Shown piece by piece: positions 1 through 5,891 of a DNA stretch of 10,063 nucleotides. The translations under genes were made by a program, and so were the position numbers. The stretch is from an uncultured Mailhella sp. (GTDB lineage Bacteria; Desulfobacterota; Desulfovibrionia; Desulfovibrionales; Desulfovibrionaceae). Location of the stretch: assembly GCA_910579055.1 (NCBI GenBank), contig CAJTSU010000132.1, positions 1-10,063 on the forward strand, in the 5' to 3' direction. Numbering within the stretch: the stretch's first letter is position 1; each line of letters starts with the position of its first letter. The notes under the pieces were generated by a model. The model ran no database searches. It was not told the origin of the DNA and was given only the letters and a program-made list of their open reading frames with translations.

Positions 1-112
1 AGCCGCACGAAGGCGCAAGCGAGCCAGGCGTGGATACATGGTGCCTTATCTCTGCTGTCGCCATTCGTAAGGCTCCTGCGTCGCCTAACGACTGCCGCTC
101 GCCCGTGTGGAA

Positions 113-150
113 CACAGGCCGCTTTGCGGCAATGAATATTGCCGCCTGTG
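113..150. other. Nested inverted repeat (three-way-junction-like hairpin) downstream of the permease gene
   Basis: CACAGGC at 113-119 pairs exactly with GCCTGTG at 144-150. Inside it sit two smaller hairpins: CGC-TTT-GCG (120-128) and GCAAT-GAAT-ATTGC (129-142). The element lies about 30 bases past the stop codon of the minus-strand permease gene. It could be a 3' end or RNA-stabilising structure, but no run of U follows it on the minus strand, so I do not call it an intrinsic terminator. I see no other supported feature in 1-182. Confidence 0.45.
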
Positions 151-182
151 CCGGAATCAACACGGCGCTATGACAGAGCCTT

Positions 183-2207
183 TTACATCAGAATGCCTTC
201 CGGCATGGATACCTGAAAGAGTTTGACAAAGATGATCCAGAGGCAGGGAATCGCGCATACCGTATAAAGCAGGGAATCGCGCAGCCTGCGCGGTACGGGA
301 GTTTCCGGGTTTTGCCAGAGGTCGAGCACAAAGCTGGCCGCCATGAAGAAGAGAGCGGTGGAGGCGTAGAATCCCAGCAGGTTCATGCAGAAGAGATACC
401 CAAGCAGCAGAGCAAGGGATGCGGCGGTCTTTTTCAGGTTGAGCCCCGCAAACGGGGCGGGCATGCCGGCATAAAGCGTACCGAAGAAGATGCAGCGCAC
501 AACATTGATCGCCATGCATCCGCCGATGACCAGCAGGACGATCTGCGGGAACAGGCGGCTGGTTTCCGGGTAGTCCCGAGCCATGCGGTAGAACCATGCC
601 GCCGCCGCGATGACGGCAAGGCTCACGGCCAAATCCCAGCCCCGGTAGCCGCGCCAGGAGCCTTTTTCCGTACATTCTTCGGTCTTTTTGCCGCATGCCC
701 GGGAAGCTCTGTAAAACTGCCATGCCTGCCATACAAGATACAGCGCTACAAGAAGCAGCATGCCTATGGCGATTTTGCGCGTGGCGAGGTAGGGGCCGAT
801 GCCGCCCAGGGCTCCGGCTATGGTCAGGCCTTCCAGCAGCGAGACTTCCATGGTGCTGCCGAGGAAGGCTCCCAGCACAATGGCCCCCATGTTGAACCCG
901 AGGCGTATGGCAAAGAAGGCGCAGATGCCGAGCACGAGAAAAAAGGAGATGTCGAATTCCTGCCCGCGGGAGACGAACGCGCCAAGACAGCAGATGGTGA
1001 TGACCACGGGAAAGAGCCGGGATGCGGAAACCTTGAGAATGCTCGCCAGGGAGCCGATGGTAACGGCTCCGAGAAAGAGCTGTACAAAAGAGCAGAGAAA
1101 AACCGCGGCTATCAGCAGATAGACGAGATCCGCCTCCTTGACCAGAAAGTTCGGGCCGGGCGTCATGCCGTGCAGAAAGATGGCCCCCATGTAGATGGCG
1201 GCAGCCGGGGAACCCGGTATGCCCAGGGAAAGCACAGGAATGAGCGAACCGCCCACCAGGGCGTTGTTGGCGGCTTCCGGAGCCACGATGCCTTCCTTTG
1301 CGCCTTTGCCGAATTCTTCCGGATGGCTGGAATACTTGCGGGCGGAAGTATAGGCGGCCATGCTGGCCACAGCGGCTCCCACGCCGGGCACAATGCCAAT
1401 GAGTACGCCGAAAAGACCGGAACGGGCGACAATGCCGAGCATTTTCGGGTAAATGGCGGCAACGCATCTGCGGAACATGGAGAAGTTGGCGCTGATGGTG
1501 CAGTCTCCGAACTCCACCTTTTCCTGTCTGATATGCGCATTGAGGGCCAGGTTGATCATCTGCGGCACTGCGAACATCCCGAGCATGCCGCCGATGAGCG
1601 GAAGCCCGCCGATAAGAATGGGCACGTTGAAGTCAAAGCGGGAAACGCCATTGATGCTGTCCGCGCCGAACAGGGTGAAAAACAGGCCCAGCCCGGCGGA
1701 AGCGATGCCCTTGAGCATGTTGCCGCGCGCAATGGATCCGACCAGCAGCAGGCCTATGGCGGCGAGAATAAAGATTTCCCCGGCCCCGAACTTGAGGACG
1801 AACTTCCCGAGAACAGGCATGCACAGCAGCATCATGAAGCCGCCGAAGCAGCCGCCGCTGAACGAGGCGACATTGGAGAGCAGCAGGGCTTCCCGCGCAT
1901 GGCCTTTCTGGGCCAGAGGATGCCCGTCAAAGGCTGTGATTACGGCGGCGGTGGTGCCCGGAGTGTTGATGAGAATGGATGAAATGGAGCCGCCGTATTC
2001 CGCGCCCAGATAAATGCCGGTAAGGGCGATAAAGGCGGTGGAAGGTTCGATGCTGTAGGTGAGGGGAAGCACCAGAACCAGCCCCGTGGCCGCGCCGAAG
2101 CCGGGAAGGGCGCCAATGACAATGCCTATGGTGACGGAAATGAACATGGTCAGAATGTTCACTGGTTCCAGACAGCTGAGCAGAGCCTGCCCGATCAGTT
2201 CCAGCAT
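183..2207 (-). CDS. TctA-TctB fusion permease of a tripartite tricarboxylate transporter (TTT)
   Basis: This 674-residue inner-membrane protein should form the membrane part of a TTT importer that takes up organic acids handed over by a periplasmic binding protein. Residues 1 to about 495 are the large TctA subunit, many hydrophobic helices with the two family signatures: PGFGAATG (35-42) with the GIYLGAEYGGS and INTPG segments (64-84), and their internal counterpart GIVPGVGAA (271-279) with the GIPGSPAAAIYMGA segment (329-342). A polar linker (about 502-522) leads into a TctB-like domain (about 523-674) with four hydrophobic stretches and the typical SRLFPQIVLLVIGG segment (550-563). TctA alone is about 500 residues, so this is a natural TctA-TctB fusion. 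The ATG at 2207 has a GGAGGA ribosome binding site five to six bases upstream. It diverges from the binding-protein gene and has its own sigma-54 promoter. The substrate is unknown. Confidence 0.93.
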   Translation of the reverse strand: MLELIGQALLSCLEPVNILTMFISVTIGIVIGALPGFGAATGLVLVLPLTYSIEPSTAFIALTGIYLGAEYGGSISSILINTPGTTAAVITAFDGHPLAQKGHAREALLLSNVASFSGGCFGGFMMLLCMPVLGKFVLKFGAGEIFILAAIGLLLVGSIARGNMLKGIASAGLGLFFTLFGADSINGVSRFDFNVPILIGGLPLIGGMLGMFAVPQMINLALNAHIRQEKVEFGDCTISANFSMFRRCVAAIYPKMLGIVARSGLFGVLIGIVPGVGAAVASMAAYTSARKYSSHPEEFGKGAKEGIVAPEAANNALVGGSLIPVLSLGIPGSPAAAIYMGAIFLHGMTPGPNFLVKEADLVYLLIAAVFLCSFVQLFLGAVTIGSLASILKVSASRLFPVVITICCLGAFVSRGQEFDISFFLVLGICAFFAIRLGFNMGAIVLGAFLGSTMEVSLLEGLTIAGALGGIGPYLATRKIAIGMLLLVALYLVWQAWQFYRASRACGKKTEECTEKGSWRGYRGWDLAVSLAVIAAAAWFYRMARDYPETSRLFPQIVLLVIGGCMAINVVRCIFFGTLYAGMPAPFAGLNLKKTAASLALLLGYLFCMNLLGFYASTALFFMAASFVLDLWQNPETPVPRRLRDSLLYTVCAIPCLWIIFVKLFQVSMPEGILM

Positions 2208-2237
2208 GGTGTCCTCCGTGGGAAATCTGGAAGTAAG

Positions 2238-2251
2238 AATATCGGGATATT
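2238..2251. promoter_or_regulatory. Short dyad, possible operator or activator site
   Basis: AATATC-GG-GATATT is a perfect 6-2-6 inverted repeat. It overlaps the predicted transcription start of the permease gene (about 2244, minus) and lies about 116 bases upstream of the predicted start of the binding-protein transcript. It could act at either promoter. Its function is inferred from symmetry and position alone. Confidence 0.3.
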
Positions 2252-2254
2252 AAA

Positions 2255-2270
2255 AGCAAGATGTATGCCA
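2255..2270 (-). promoter_or_regulatory. Sigma-54 (RpoN) promoter of the permease gene
   Basis: Read on the minus strand this is TGGCATACATCTTGCT. It matches the TGGCAC-N5-TTGCW consensus with one change in the -24 box, and exactly ten bases separate the GG (2269-2268) from the GC (2257-2256). Transcription would start near 2244, giving a leader of about 36 bases that contains the ribosome binding site. Such promoters need an ATP-dependent enhancer-binding activator, and none is encoded in this window. Confidence 0.75.
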
Positions 2271-2334
2271 AGAATCACGAATTCAAACCGCCGGAGGCGC
2301 GAGCGAGCAACACAATTTTACAATAATGCCTTCA

Positions 2335-2350
2335 TGGCATGATTATTGCT
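2335..2350 (+). promoter_or_regulatory. Sigma-54 (RpoN) promoter of the binding-protein gene
   Basis: TGGCATGATTATTGCT carries GG at 2336-2337 and GC at 2348-2349 with the required ten bases between. Transcription should start near 2361, so the upstream in-frame ATG at 2339 lies before the transcript and the real start is 2441. The -24 element is part of an imperfect dyad (about 2321-2348, core ATGCC-TTCAT-GGCAT) that might let a regulator bind over the promoter. Confidence 0.75.
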
Positions 2351-2386
2351 TTAACATGGGAACTTTTTGGCAAAGACATCGTGCAA

Positions 2387-2415
2387 AACTCCGGCCGCGT
2401 TTCTCCGGCCGGGTT
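2387..2415 (+). other. Leader hairpin of the binding-protein mRNA
   Basis: AAC-T-CCGGCC (2387-2396) pairs with GGCCGGGTT (2407-2415) as a nine-pair GC-rich stem with one bulged T and a ten-base loop. The arms also contain a direct repeat of CTCCGGCCG (2389-2397 and 2403-2411). It lies in the 5' leader, ending about 15 bases before the ribosome binding site. No U-tract follows, so it is not an obvious attenuator. Confidence 0.4.
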
Positions 2416-2440
2416 CAACACAGCAAACAGGAGGTTCCCC

Positions 2441-3406
2441 ATGAAACGTCTGCTCAGCGCCGCCATGCTTTTTCTGGCGGCCGTCATGGCGTACGCCGCC
2501 CCGGCTCCGGCCCGTGCTGCTGATTATCCTTCAAAGACCATAACGATGATTTGCCCCTTTGGAGCGGGGTCGGGGGCGGATATCATCATTCGCCCTCTGA
2601 TCCCCTATATGAAGGAAGCCCTGGGCACGGAAGTCGTCATGGACTACAAGGCCGGCGCGGCGGGGATTGTGGGCGCGAACTTCTTCATGACCACACGCCC
2701 CGACGGGTATACGCTGCTTACCTACAATCAGCCTCATATCCTTCTGCAGGAACGCTTCATGAAAACGGCCTATGATACGGACGCGTTCGTTCCGCTGCTG
2801 GCCGTCACCTTCCGGCCTGACCATATTCTGGTCAACAAAAACGGCAGATTCAAGAGTGTGGATGATATCATGGCCTATGCCAAGGCCAACCCGGGCAAAC
2901 TTACCGTGGGCACTGTGGGCGTGTATTCCGGCAACCATCTCACCTATGCCCTGCTGGAACGCGAATGGGGCAAACAGGGCATCAGGATGACCCGTGTTCC
3001 CTTTGAATCCGGCGGCAAGATGATTTCCGCCCTGATCGGAGAGCAGGTGGACATGGCGCTTTCCGGCATCACCTGGACGGCCAACTATGAAGATGTCGTT
3101 TCCCTCGCGTCCTGCACGGAAAAGCAGGAAGTTGAAGGTATTCCCACGTTGAAATCCATGGGTTACGATGTCTATGGTTCCTATACGTCCAACTATATTT
3201 TCGCGCACAGGAAGGCCCCCAAAGAAGTAATCGATTTTCTGCGCGAGCGGCTTGCCACTCTGAAGGGAAATGAAGCTCTGAACGCGGATCTGGTGAAATC
3301 CGGCGTGGAGCCCACCATATTCACCGCGGAGGAAGCGGAAGCCCTGAATGCCCAGTTTATCAGGAACATAGACAGCGTTTCCGATCTGCTGCAAAAGAAG
3401 AACTGA
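2441..3406 (+). CDS. Periplasmic solute-binding protein of the TctC/Bug family
   Basis: This 321-residue protein should be exported and deliver an organic acid to the divergently encoded TctA-TctB permease. The ATG at 2441 follows a GGAGG ribosome binding site (2430-2434) and opens a classic signal peptide: basic MKR, a hydrophobic core (about residues 4-19), and a likely cut after ARA at residue 26. The mature start, ADYPSKTITMICPFGAGSG, is the Bug-family opening, followed by the DYKAGAAGIVGA loop and the PDGYTLL motif that line the carboxylate-binding cleft. The family usually has SD after the Gly-rich loop where this protein has AD (ADIIIR), so ligand preference may differ. A longer reading frame from 2339 is excluded because it begins upstream of the predicted sigma-54 transcription start and lacks a ribosome binding site. 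The gene ends in a strong terminator, so it is probably transcribed alone. Confidence 0.93.
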   Translation: MKRLLSAAMLFLAAVMAYAAPAPARAADYPSKTITMICPFGAGSGADIIIRPLIPYMKEALGTEVVMDYKAGAAGIVGANFFMTTRPDGYTLLTYNQPHILLQERFMKTAYDTDAFVPLLAVTFRPDHILVNKNGRFKSVDDIMAYAKANPGKLTVGTVGVYSGNHLTYALLEREWGKQGIRMTRVPFESGGKMISALIGEQVDMALSGITWTANYEDVVSLASCTEKQEVEGIPTLKSMGYDVYGSYTSNYIFAHRKAPKEVIDFLRERLATLKGNEALNADLVKSGVEPTIFTAEEAEALNAQFIRNIDSVSDLLQKKN

Positions 3407-3438
3407 TCGCACCCGTGATATCGGCCGCGCAAGCGGAG

Positions 3439-3467
3439 AAAGGCCCGGTATTCTCCGGGCCTTTTTT
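3439..3467 (+). terminator. Rho-independent terminator after the binding-protein gene
   Basis: AAGGCCCGG (3440-3448) and CCGGGCCTT (3455-3463) form a perfect nine-pair GC-rich stem with a six-base loop, followed by a run of six T (3462-3467). It starts about 33 bases after the stop codon and separates this gene from the ferredoxin/flavoprotein unit. Confidence 0.93.
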
Positions 3468-3474
3468 CTATCTG

Positions 3475-3509
3475 ACAGTGAGAAAATTTCTCATAAATTT
3501 TCTCACTGT
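3475..3509. promoter_or_regulatory. Long perfect inverted repeat, probable activator-binding site (UAS)
   Basis: ACAGTGAGAAAATTT (3475-3489) is matched exactly by its reverse complement at 3495-3509, with a five-base CTCAT spacer. A second nested palindrome, TGAGAAA-A-TTTCTCA (3479-3493), shares the left arm. The centre is about 130 bases upstream of the predicted sigma-54 transcription start (about 3624), which is normal spacing for an enhancer-binding-protein site. It is AT-rich in GC-rich surroundings. It could instead act as an RNA hairpin, but transcription should already have ended at the preceding terminator. Confidence 0.6.
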
Positions 3510-3597
3510 ATCATGGGTTATTCAGGGAAGCCTGTCGGGCGAGGCCGGGAAAGGCGGACGCAAAGAGCGAAGAACCTGCGGACGGCAGGGCGCGCTA

Positions 3598-3613
3598 TGG
3601 CACGCACTTTGCA
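3598..3613 (+). promoter_or_regulatory. Sigma-54 (RpoN) promoter of the ferredoxin/flavoprotein operon
   Basis: TGGCACGCACTTTGCA matches the sigma-54 consensus TGGCACG-N4-TTGCW at every defined position, with GG at 3599-3600 and GC at 3611-3612. Transcription would begin near 3624, leaving a leader of about 80 bases. A small palindrome, CGGGAA-A-TTCCCG (3629-3641), falls just after the start and could be an extra regulator site or a short leader hairpin. This is the best of the three sigma-54 matches in the window. Confidence 0.85.
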
Positions 3614-3704
3614 AAAGACTGAAGAAAGCGGGAAATTCCCGTGGAATATCCGATACGCGGATGTTCCGTCACAAAAAACTCTGGAAAAAACGCTGGAGGT
3701 TCGC

Positions 3705-3965
3705 ATGCCGCCAATCATAGATCCGGAAAAGTGCACGGGCTGCGGCACCTGCGCGCAGATTTGCCCGGTGCAGGTGTTCCGTTTCCATCGTGCCGAGGAA
3801 AAGACGCCGCGTCCCGTCTTCGGCGAGGAATGCTGGCACTGCAACTGCTGCGTGGAGGATTGTCCCGCCGGAGCTATTCGCCTTCGTGTGCCCGTGCCGT
3901 ACATGATGGTTCATGTGGATGCGGATACGCTCAAACCCGCGAGGAGCCGTCATGATGGAAACTAA
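3705..3965 (+). CDS. Small 2x[4Fe-4S] ferredoxin subunit, APS-reductase-beta-like
   Basis: This 86-residue cytoplasmic iron-sulfur protein is the likely electron partner of the flavoprotein encoded directly after it. The first cluster motif is C10-x2-C13-x2-C16-x3-C20-P, and the second is C43-x2-C46-x2-C49-x3-C53-P, so both sites are intact for [4Fe-4S] clusters. The second motif, with tryptophan after its first Cys (CWHCNCC), recalls the beta subunit of adenylylsulfate reductase, but this protein is much shorter than AprB. The ATG at 3705 has GGAGG five bases upstream. Upstream in-frame ATGs at 3513 and 3597 precede the predicted transcription start and are rejected. The stop overlaps the start of the flavoprotein gene by 14 bases, implying coupled translation. 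I cannot tell whether electrons flow to or from the flavoprotein. Confidence 0.88.
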   Translation: MPPIIDPEKCTGCGTCAQICPVQVFRFHRAEEKTPRPVFGEECWHCNCCVEDCPAGAIRLRVPVPYMMVHVDADTLKPARSRHDGN

Positions 3966-5247
3966 AAACGTGTACGAGGCTGATGTTCTGGTGGTGGGCG
4001 GCGGCGTGGCCGGACTTATGGCCGCCATTGCCGCGGCGGAAAAGGGCGCGCGGGTTCTGGTGGCCGAAAAGGCCGATTCACGGCGCAGCGGTTCCGGCGC
4101 GGCGGGTAATGATCATTTCCGTTGCTATATTCCGGAGTGTCACGGGCCGGATGTGGAGCGCATCGTTTACGAAGTGCTGCACTTTTCGCAGGTGGGGCAA
4201 TGCCATGATCCTCACCTGACGCGCGTTTTTCTGCGCCGCAGCGAAGAGATCGTGCGCAAGTGGGAAAGCTGGGGCATTCCCATGCGGCCCACCGGGCAAT
4301 GGGAGTTTACCGGGCATGCCTATCCGGGCCGGGTACGCTCCGGCCTGAAGTATGACGGCAAGAAACAGAAAGCGATCATGACGCGCGAGGCCAAAAAGCG
4401 CGGCGTGACCATTCTCAATCACATGCCTGTCATCGAGCTTTTGAAGAAAGACGGCCGCATGGCGGGGGCCGTGGCTCTGGATGTCTCCGCGGAAGAGCCG
4501 TCTCTTTGTGTCATTGCCGCGCCAAGCGTCATCCTGGGTACGGGTTGCACCACACGCCTGTACAACAATATGGCCACCCCGGGCTGGATGTTCAACTTGG
4601 CCTACTGCCCGAGCAACGCGGGCGGGGGAATTGCGCAGGCCTGGCGCATCGGCGCGAAGCTGGTCAACCTTGAAATGACCAGCCGCCACGCCGGGCCGAA
4701 GTATTTTCAGCGCTGCGGCAAGGGCACCTGGATCGGCGTGCTGCGCTACCCTGACGGATCCCCCCTCGGCCCCTTTGTGGACAAGCCGGATCGCGCCTGC
4801 GGCGACATCACCTCCGATGTATGGAATTCATCCTTTACCGATGTCATGAAGAATGGGCGCGGCCCCGCCTATATGGATTGTTCCGGTCTGACGCCGGAAG
4901 ATTACGACTACATGATGTGGGGCATGGACAGTGAAGGGCTCAAGGGCATGCTGAATTATATGGATGAGGCAGGCATTGACCCCCGCAGACATGCTGTCGA
5001 ATTCATGCAGTACGAGCCGTTTCTTATCGGCAAGGGGCTGGAGATTGACGAGCATGGGCGTTGCAGCGTGCCCGGCCTGTATGCGGCTGGCGACATGGTG
5101 GGCAACTTCCGCGCCGACATCGGCGGCGCTGGATCGCGGGCGAATATGCCGGAAGCCATATCGGTGAAAACGCCGCCTTCAGTGACGAGGTCGTATGCGC
5201 TCTGCCCCATGTGGCCGAAGTCCGGGCTCTGTGTGAAAAAATCATGA
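3952..5247 (+). CDS. FAD-dependent dehydrogenase/reductase (fumarate reductase/AprA-like), 5' part of a frameshifted gene
   Basis: This reading frame carries the N-terminal ~393 residues of a flavoprotein of the succinate dehydrogenase/fumarate reductase/APS reductase alpha family. An FAD Rossmann fold begins near residue 8 with DVLVVGGGVAGLMAA, followed by the AEK acidic end and an RRSGSGAAGNDHF segment typical of the flavin-contacting loop. The RSGLKYDGKKQKAIMTREAKKRG segment and the late FAD motif GLYAAGDMVGNFRADIGGA are also present. GAGGAG precedes ATG codons at 3952 and 3955, and either may be used. After residue 393 the frame runs into about 39 unrelated residues and stops at 5247. The homologous sequence continues from 5130 in another frame. 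As written, the product lacks its C-terminal domain and is probably inactive, unless the base change is a sequencing error. The cytoplasmic partner is the ferredoxin encoded just upstream. The substrate is unknown. Confidence 0.82.
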   Translation: MMETKNVYEADVLVVGGGVAGLMAAIAAAEKGARVLVAEKADSRRSGSGAAGNDHFRCYIPECHGPDVERIVYEVLHFSQVGQCHDPHLTRVFLRRSEEIVRKWESWGIPMRPTGQWEFTGHAYPGRVRSGLKYDGKKQKAIMTREAKKRGVTILNHMPVIELLKKDGRMAGAVALDVSAEEPSLCVIAAPSVILGTGCTTRLYNNMATPGWMFNLAYCPSNAGGGIAQAWRIGAKLVNLEMTSRHAGPKYFQRCGKGTWIGVLRYPDGSPLGPFVDKPDRACGDITSDVWNSSFTDVMKNGRGPAYMDCSGLTPEDYDYMMWGMDSEGLKGMLNYMDEAGIDPRRHAVEFMQYEPFLIGKGLEIDEHGRCSVPGLYAAGDMVGNFRADIGGAGSRANMPEAISVKTPPSVTRSYALCPMWPKSGLCVKKS

Positions 5248-5636
5248 ACCGCGTGGGCGGTTGTCCGTGGAAGGAAGGCAATCTCGCCGTCCAGCAGATC
5301 ATGAGCGATTATGCGCCGTCCGGGCCGCACACCGCCCGTTCGGCCAATCTGCTCAACGCCGGGCTGAAATACCTTGGCGATTTGCGGCAGACCCTGCTTT
5401 CCTCCATGAGCGCCACCTGTTCGCACACCCTGATGCGCGCGCTGGAAACGCTGGATCTTGTCGATGTGGGCGAAGCCCTCATGCACGCCGCGCTGGAGCG
5501 CAGGGAAACGCGCCCGCCGCATAACCGGGCCGACTTCACCTTTACCAACCCCATGCTGGGCGAGCTGTTCCTGACCGTACGCAAGGAAGAAGACAACATT
5601 GTGAAGGAATGGCGTAAAAAGGACAACTCAAGGTAG
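5130..5636 (+). pseudogene. 3' part of the frameshifted FAD-dependent dehydrogenase
   Basis: From TGG at 5130 this frame encodes WIAGEYAGSHIGENAA, the helix that normally follows the GNFRAD-type FAD motif in this family. It continues for 168 residues through the C-terminal helical domain to RPPHNRADFTFTNP, the usual substrate- and FAD-proximal end region, and stops at 5636. Joined to the upstream part it restores a protein of about 561 residues, a normal family length. There is no ribosome binding site near its start. The shift is -1 relative to the 5' frame. About three to four residues that relatives usually have between GGA and WIAGE (such as AVYG) are missing, which fits a small deletion of about 10 bases. 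Confidence 0.8.
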
Positions 5637-5777
5637 GCCGACTCTTCGGAACATGCTCTTTCCCTGCCGAGACGGTGTGATGCCGTTCTGCGGGGTCTGG
5701 AGGCCTTTGCCCTGAACAGGGGCTTCTTCCCGCGATCTTCCTGACCGCAGAAAGAGCGGATCATGAGGCAATCTTTG

Positions 5778-5885
5778 ATGTTTCAGTCCACAGCCGTCCC
5801 ATCCGCCGACTGACTCCGCAGCCGACGGATAGGGGGCGTGCGGATTACCCCTCCCTGAAGGGGAGAGGTTTCAAGCCATAAAGGA
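5778..5885 (+). repeat. Dispersed intergenic repeat, copy A, ending in the ribosome binding site of the next gene
   Basis: This 108-base stretch is nearly the same as the reverse complement of 8854-8959. The first 65 bases match at 58 positions, and the last 19 (GGTTTCAA to AAAGGA) differ at one. It can fold into a stem of 5798-5805 with 5826-5834 (one bulged A) and a second hairpin at 5851-5865. Its end, AAAGGA (5880-5885), stands six bases before the ATG at 5892 and serves as the ribosome binding site. The rest of the gap (5637-5777) shows no gene. A weak hairpin at 5708-5722 lacks a proper T-tract. Confidence 0.85.
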
Positions 5886-5891
5886 ATTTTA

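Noticed and set aside
157..1467. 436-residue minus-strand frame overlapping the permease in another frame
   Set aside because: It is Arg/His/Ser-rich without motifs and lies inside a well-supported gene on the same strand. It is a frame shadow.
312..1982. 556-residue plus-strand open frame opposite the permease gene
   Set aside because: Composition is low-complexity and charge-rich (many G, A, E, H, D, Q), with no family motif and no ribosome binding site. It is the antisense shadow of the GC-rich permease gene, which has full family signatures.
11..2308. Near-identical AGGCGCAAGCGAGC (11-24) and AGGCGCGAGCGAGC (2295-2308) flanking the permease gene
   Set aside because: The shared stretch is 13 of 14 bases of simple GC-rich sequence in direct orientation. 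With no target duplication or transposase it is not evidence of a mobile element.
2369..2384. Additional sigma-54-like sequence (TTGGCAAAG...GTGCA) in the binding-protein leader
   Set aside because: Twelve bases separate the GG and GC instead of ten, and the upstream site at 2335-2350 has correct spacing.
2531..3412. 293-residue minus-strand frame opposite the binding-protein gene
   Set aside because: No motif and no ribosome binding site. The plus strand encodes a clear signal peptide and Bug-family protein.
5708..5727. Hairpin GCCCT-GAAC-AGGGGC followed by TTCTTCC as a terminator after the flavoprotein gene
   Set aside because: The stem is only four to five pairs and the T-tract is interrupted, so it is too weak to claim. 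Read-through to the lyase gene remains possible.
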